Source: Lichtheimia corymbifera B2541 | Lineage: Eukaryota; Mucoromycota; Mucoromycetes; Mucorales; Lichtheimiaceae | Assembly (NCBI GenBank): GCA_000697475.1 | Contig: JNEU01000656.1 | Coordinates: 1-39,401, forward strand | Length of the DNA: 39,401 nucleotides | Reading direction: 5' to 3' | Shown: piece by piece, positions 33,834 through 39,401 of the stretch | How positions within the stretch are numbered: the stretch's first letter is position 1 | Layout: every line of letters begins with the position of its first letter | Made by a program: the position numbers and the translations under genes | Notes under the pieces: generated by a model | The model's input: the letters and a program-made list of their open reading frames with translations, nothing else | Database searches by the model: none | What the model was told of the DNA's origin: nothing

Positions 33834-34779
33834 AAAGTCGGCTCTCACATACCGTATTTACCCATACATCCATCATCTTTGTATTATACCCCCCCTCACA
33901 TGAATCCATCCTCATCATTGTCTATAAATATAAAGTCTCACGTGCGTACACGCAAAGTATTTGCAGCCTGGAGCGATCATTGGGGAAAAACGATCGCCGG
34001 ATGCCCCATTTCTGTGTTACATGCGATGATAATTAGGCGATCGTCGTAGTAATTCCATCACGTTGCAACCCAAACACAGCAACATACATGAAAAAGGGTT
34101 GCCAAGGCTACGTGCCATGGGACCCAGTCGCATATTTGTTTTTTTCCCCTACACACTGAAAATGGGATTGCCTTGTCCATCTGCCAAGAACACATGCACG
34201 CATATCGATTGATCTAAACTAGTTTTCAACCAGTGATAGTGCGGATATATTCTTGGAAACAACATGCGACTTTAAAAATAAGCTTACTCCTATATGTGTT
34301 GGTACTTTTGTATATCGGTATTGCCGGAAATCTGTAGTTTACAAATGGAAAGGGGTTTAGATGTGATAGACAGTAACCTTCCAGAGAAGGAAGCCGATAA
34401 ACTGGATTAAGGATGGTGATCACGCTGACCTTTATTCTTAAACCAGGACAGGAGCATAATAAATCTGACACAGCAAGGATGGTGCTTATAGCATATGTGT
34501 CTTGCACTACCAAGAAGGTCTTGAAAAGAGAAAACGACGATTGGATTATCCAACTTGTGGCAAGATGGCAAATTAAAGTACATAAACTCATTGTCTGTTA
34601 ATAATAGAAGCGAATACAGCCTTCATTGTTCTCATCTTTCATTGTGATATTAGACTCTCTTATAAGGTAAATCCAGGTCATATTAGAGCCCATCCTCATT
34701 TGCTTATTACATTTCTTTCGAAGCACCCACCTTCCGTGATGCATTTATGGAATCTTATCAACCTACCTCCAATTCAACT
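33834..34779. other. Intergenic, no supported gene
   Basis: This stretch contains the 3' region of the preceding gene. Two short frames at 34226-34601 overlap on opposite strands without domains. A TATAAATATAAAG sequence at 33922-33934 could be promoter-like, but no gene follows it. Confidence 0.35.
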
Positions 34780-35630
34780 TCCGTTGTCAACTTTCCCATT
34801 CTCAATTGCTGCCTCATTCAAGCACAACTACCACCTGCAAACGATTGTCCTGCTTCAACCCATCATGTCAACCCTACAACTGCCTTGATCCTATTTGTCT
34901 TTGACTGAATGGAAAGTCGATGGCGTGTGCACCTCACTACAGCACCCGCGTCTCTTGACACTACATCCTCTCTTGTGCACTCCTCTACCACAACCAATCG
35001 TAACAGCATTCATTCCAGCACCTGCTATCAGTGAGGCCTCTACTCCATTGTCTCAAATGACGTTCACTCTACTATTACAACACACTCCTTGTCCGTTACC
35101 AAACATGCCAGCAGCTGCTATTAGTACGGTCCTACTCTCAATGTCTCAAGTCACTTGCAGCGGTCTACCTTGCAGCCATTTTTACATGAACAGCAGCTAG
35201 CCATTGTATATAAGCAGCCTTTTTCGCGTGCAACTTGCTATATTACTGGGATTCCTATGGTTGGGGTGCTATACATATCAGCTATCAAATACACCGCAAT
35301 ACCTATTTCAGCTGCGATCGAAAATGACCAAAAAAGAGATAGGTCAACAGCAGCATTATTGAATTTGCAATCGCTATGGATGGATGGATGCAATCAAGTG
35401 CAGTGACGAGAATTCTGAAATGTTGCTTTTGATTACTTTGGATGCGGCAGCAGGAACAAGGATCATATCACTGGAGACGGCTGGATTGGATGGAATTGAC
35501 AAAAGGGCGTATGCCTTTGACGAAAGAAGGATTCTCACAGCCACGGATCATATTGGATTACTCGAGTGAATGTATGCAGAAGCTATTTTGCAATCATGGA
35601 TGAAGACGCTTTTGACGACAGCACCCAAGA
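34780..35630 (+). repeat. Decayed repeat, copy A (plus orientation)
   Basis: This stretch aligns along its length with the reverse complement of 38215-39130. Shared blocks include CCACAACCAATCGTAA (34988-35003), TTCACTCTACTATTACAACAC (about 35060-35085, given in part), CATATCAGCTATC (35275-35287), CAAGTGCAGTGA (35394-35405) and CAATCATGGATGAAGA (35590-35605). Substitutions and small indels are scattered over all blocks. The frames are broken by stops, but short matching peptides such as ISAI--TAI and MDxIKCSDE remain, so the source sequence probably encoded protein. Confidence 0.8.
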
Positions 35631-37180
35631 ATAGAATGACATAGTGATCCCTGATGATTCAATATGTTTCTCCCATACCCTAATTCGATTTGGATATTGT
35701 CCCCTTATAATATATACTACTTGATAAACATCCAGTGTCATGTGCTACGTATTCTTATGTATTGAAGGGTTTGGATTAACATAATACATTGGGTATCGTA
35801 CTATCAGCTAACTTGTGCAGGACGGCTTCTGGATTGAAGTACAGGATGCGAGGTTGGGTAGGTGCAAATAAAGCGTTCTTTGTCGTACATGGAGGTACAC
35901 CGATGGTAAACAATGGTGCATCAATTGTTATGGTTCCTTTTGCCTAAGGTGAATCATAGGGTATGGTAGCGCACGTACAAATTAGTGAACCCTTTACCTG
36001 CGTGGTGGAACTTGGGACCTTACAAGCAAAATGACACATTGCTCACTCTTCCCATCCATATATAACCCTCTTTCCTTCCAACCCAACATGATAGTATCCC
36101 AAATGGATCCTTATCCCAGAAACAATGTACAACAGCCATGTATCAATCGCACGTATAAATCCAACACAATGACACCATAGCAACATTATCCCAAAGTCCA
36201 TCCACCCATCGCTTTTCATTGGTAATAGATTGATACTAATTCTAGCTCTACTGACATATCCCTTGGCATGCGAATAAGTATTGATATAGCGCGTGATTTG
36301 ATGACTGGAGTGAGGCGAAAAGCTTTGCGATTGTTGGAGGCACATCCATATTATCAATCCTATTTTATACACCTTTCGCTTGGACGCTGCTGCCATTATT
36401 TTATCAACCTTGAAAATACTGATGCAGTTGTTTCCAAAGTTGAGCTGCGTCGATCGATCGTTTCTGTCCACAAAACAACGTCGTCGTTTGACAGTGGTAG
36501 GTGTTGGAGCAATTGAATACAACCTCATGTATCGTTTTCAGACAAGGTAGCTTGCAATGTGATGGGGCAATAAAGTTGCAGGCGACTCATTCTGACATTG
36601 CGCAAGTTGAATTGGTAGCACGTAAGCGATCGTCAAAGTAAAGGACAGAAAGGGAAGACGCAGGTTGAGCTGACTCAATTTTTGGTGGTGGAGGAAGCCC
36701 GCTTGTCCAGTCTCCTTGATTCACTTGTCCATGGAAACCAATCATTCAGTAGTCCTCTAGAAGCATTCTTTTATTGTTTAGCATGATATTGACCATACGG
36801 ATGATCCGCATTTTATCGTTGTTGAGTAAATAAACTTGTTACTTCTTGCTCCAAGTAGACGTATTTTGAGTGTGCTGTGCCAAACAATTTTAACACATTT
36901 AACACGCGATCTTTTTTCTGATGCAGCATGGTAACTGGGCTTTGTTTCAATCACATTGAAACATCCAAAAAAGTAATGGATCAAGATGTACGGATATGGC
37001 AGGTGCAGTGGTACACAGCGTCGCTGTCAGCTGCACGTTCCTCCGCATCTGCATGATAGTTTCGTGTCACAATAGGAGGTGTCAGTTGCATGATTGCCAT
37101 GACAACACGATTGTATTTCCCATTCTACTTGCCCCACATGTGCAAAAAACGCGACGTCTTTAGGCAGCAATTAGCCTGTA
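35631..37180. other. Region between the inverted relic copies, no supported gene
   Basis: Open frames at 36043-36528 (-) and 36268-36516 (+) overlap each other and match no family. The stretch 36150-36220 faintly resembles part of the repeat copies (AGCAACATT...CCATCCACCCATC). Nothing else is recognisable. Confidence 0.35.
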
Positions 37181-37700
37181 TAACGCGCTGACACTGTACG
37201 CGTGGATATAAAAGGAAATTGGACGAAAAAACGCGAAAAAGGACCGCGTAAAAAAACCACGCTGGGTCTCAAAAATTTGCGCGTTTCAACACCCGCAGCA
37301 ACGGGTATATAAGAAACGCCTTTTTCGAGCTCTTTTACCTCCAAGTGGCGCGCCCCTCTCTCCATTGGCTTTGCTGATCGAGAAGTCTTGCAAGGACATT
37401 AACTTTGCCGTTTGCACATTTACGTAAAATGCCGTCGTAGCTTAAATGACGTATAACTAGCCGTCCGCGATAGACGTTAAAAGGGCCCGTCTTGGTAAGA
37501 CGTAAACTCCCGTTTTGGCCTGCGTAAACATGCCCGTGTTGTTAGGTACGTCCATAACACGTAAAACCGTTTCGGTGGTACGTCAACTACTGCGTCTGCT
37601 TCACGCCCGAAGTCGTATTGGCCAGCGTAAACATGCCCGTGTTGTTAGGTGCGTCCATAACACGTTAAAGTATCCGTTTCGGTGGTCCGAAAAGACGTGA
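37181..37700. repeat. Degenerate CGTAAA/CCGT minisatellite
   Basis: A short-period array built on RCGTAAA or RCGTTAAA followed after a few bases by CCGT and TTGG or GTGG. Units begin near 37422, 37449, 37473, 37500, 37522, 37559, 37625, 37661 and 37694; looser ones (CGCGTAAAAAAACC, GCGCGTTTCAACACC) lie upstream to about 37235. A 103-nt higher-order duplication stands out: 37518-37580 and 37621-37687 share GCGTAAACATGCCCGTGTTG and then CGTCCATAACACG. The tract is richer in CG dinucleotides than the surrounding DNA. Two TATA-like elements (GATATAAAAGG at 37204, GGTATATAAGAAA at 37303) lie at its left end. Confidence 0.7.
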
Positions 37701-38214
37701 AACTATGGATGTGGATTGTCATCACCTCCTCGTGGTCACATCTGGAAACCATCACCATGATGGGCTAAGAATGACATTAAATAGTCTTGTAACTTATATC
37801 CAATAAACTTTCTCTATTAGAAGCATTCTTCTCTCTATAATTGATCACATAAAGATAATGACTTGAAGGAATGAAAATGACAATGTGTCAGAGCTCACTC
37901 TTTCTTAAATGTAATGATTTAAGCTTACAATGGACCAAGCTTCTGTAACAAGCACTATTGTTGGATATCATTACAACGGGTTTATTATCCTTGCAAATAC
38001 AAGCGCCTATTTAAACCTGCGTACAATCCTAAGAACTACCACTGCCTATCGTGTATCAGCATATAAACAAGGAAGCTTTATTTAACGAATGTAATATGAC
38101 AAAAGGGACAAAAGCGTCTCGATACAATGATGTAGATGGTCCAATCTCGCCTTCCGACCTTCAAATTTCTATCCTCCCGTTCATTCCAGAACCCAACCAG
38201 TGGACCATGTAGAA

Positions 38215-39130
38215 TCAGCGGGTGTCGTCGTGCCATTGTTGGTTGATGCCGCCATAAACATCTTCATCCATGATTGTAAAGCAGATGCTGCATGCATTGA
38301 CTTGGGCATTCCAATAGCTTCCATGACTGTAAAGCACCTTTCGCCAAAATATAATCCACTTCGTCAGTCTCATCCAATCCATCGTCATCCTCAGCCGTAT
38401 CCACGTGATCGTTGCTCCGCATAATACGCCAAGTAACCAAAGCAACATTCCAGGATATCTCATCACTGCACTTGATTCCATCCACCCATCAAATTCAATA
38501 TGTTGGTTAAAGATAGCCATGTGATTGCTGCTGATATGCTCCCTTTTCCATCCAGCTGTTGGTCTATCGCATTCTTGGTCTTTCATCGTAGCTCAACCAG
38601 GTGAAGATTGCTTGTATTGCAGTGAGTTCGATAGCTGATATGGGAGCCCATTCACTCGAATTCGTATGTATCAAAGCAAGTTGCTGCAAGTAACTTGGGA
38701 CATGGGAGTAAGACTTTGCTAATAGCAACTGCCGCTACGTTTGGTCAGGCAGAGGAGAGTGCAAGAGCGTGTGTTGTAATAGTAGAGTGAACGCCATTTG
38801 AGACATGCAGTAAAGACATTGCTAATAGCAGCTACTGGAATGAATGCTTTTACGATTGGTTGTGGCAGAAGAGTGTACAAGGGAACGTGCAGTGTCAAGG
38901 AATGCGGGTGTTGCTGTAGTGGGGAGTACACGCCATGGAACTGGCCATTCAGTCATATACAGTCGGATCAAGACAGTTGTAGGATTGACATGATGGGGTG
39001 AAGCAGGACAATCGTTCGCAGGTTGTAGTTGTACTTGAATGCATCAACAGTTGAGAATGGGAAGAAGAGGGAAATAAAGTGGGAGTGGAAGAGGTGGAAA
39101 TTAAATCTGTCAGGCAGTCAGACATATCCA
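38215..39130 (-). repeat. Decayed repeat, copy B (minus orientation)
   Basis: Reverse-complement partner of 34780-35630. The two copies are collinear in all blocks, including the middle part (CATATCAGCTATCGAACTC against CATATCAGCTATCAAATAC), with roughly a quarter of positions changed. Several minus-strand frames are open for 70-120 codons, but shifts would be needed to join them, so this copy is also dead. The two arms lie in inverted orientation around 2.6 kb. Confidence 0.8.
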
Positions 39131-39159
39131 TATACACTGATATCAATGCATGATATTGG

Positions 39160-39401
39160 GATTGCCTCTCTCAAACCTGAAACTTGCACACAAGGTGCTC
39201 TAGGACATGCTGAACAACTTTGTATTAATAAAGAACCCACACTTCATTTGAAAATTTCGAAAGGGAGAGCATAATGTGGGGTTTACTATAACGGATGAAA
39301 TTGGGAAAGCGCCGGATTTATGAAAAAGTCAATTAGTATGTAGTTTCTTGGGATTCCCCATCTCGCACTTGAAACTTGGTCAGATGGTACTCTCGCACAT
39401 G
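39160..39401 (+). repeat. Short direct repeat at the right edge
   Basis: Positions 39166-39209 and 39358-39401 share the pattern CTC--AC-TGAAACTTG followed by GGT-CTCT-G-ACATG, with a spacing of about 192 nt. The second unit runs into the window edge, so further units may follow. No gene is seen in this stretch. Confidence 0.6.

Noticed and set aside
37065..37849. Possible solo LTR (begins TGTCAC, contains TATA-like elements and CCAATAAAC, ends near TGATCACA)
   Set aside because: No second LTR, no primer-binding site and no matching target-site duplication at the tested borders. The ends were chosen by eye, so this is not supportable.

Overview
This window is nuclear DNA of a fungus, most likely an early-diverging one (Mucoromycota, order Mucorales or close to it). 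The protein genes carry many short GT-AG introns of about 50-80 nt. The gene set is eukaryotic and fungal: ERG28, ATG22, a velvet factor, SEC2 and DBP9. A one-piece initiator tRNA-Met gene lies near the left end. The assignment to Mucorales is inference from intron style and gene content, not from a marker search. Exon boundaries below were read by eye; every spliced model listed as a CDS gives an open frame of whole codons, except eL24, which needs a one-nucleotide exon.

Layout. 1-7.1 kb is gene-poor: degenerate sequence, the initiator tRNA-Met (minus), one long intronless ORF of unknown family (minus, 2.5-5.3 kb) that breaks near its end by a frameshift, and a decayed fragment of the same gene at 6.5-6.66 kb. 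7.1-33.8 kb is a dense housekeeping block: ATG22 (+), Rab2 (+), SPB1 (-), a RanBPM/Vid30-type GID subunit (-), RPL24 (-), an RBM18-type RNA-binding protein (-), a BTG/Tob protein (+), a 49-aa small protein (+), RPL35 (-), ERG28 (-), a CYSTM protein (+), a Sec2/Rabin8-type GEF (+), a velvet factor (+), DBP9 (-), a PKA catalytic subunit (-) and a small predicted GPI-anchored protein (+). 33.9-39.4 kb has no convincing gene. It is dominated by an inverted pair of decayed ~0.85 kb repeats, a degenerate CGTAAA/CCGT minisatellite and short direct repeats.

Functional themes. Ribosome production is well represented (SPB1, DBP9, RPL24, RPL35, initiator tRNA). Membrane traffic is represented by Rab2 and Sec2; nutrient and vacuole functions by ATG22, the Vid30-like subunit and PKA; development by velvet and PKA. 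This is a mixed neighbourhood and not a cluster or operon.

Most interesting signals: (i) RPL24 can only be read in frame if a single-nucleotide exon (position 17628) is spliced in between two normal-sized introns, in a window that also has coding exons of 3, 5, 11, 16 and 22 nt; (ii) the unknown intronless gene at 2.5-5.3 kb, with a probable CT-slippage frameshift and a dead fragment elsewhere in the window, behaves like a member of a mobile or multi-copy family; (iii) the inverted relic pair and CGTAAA minisatellite in the right-hand 5 kb.
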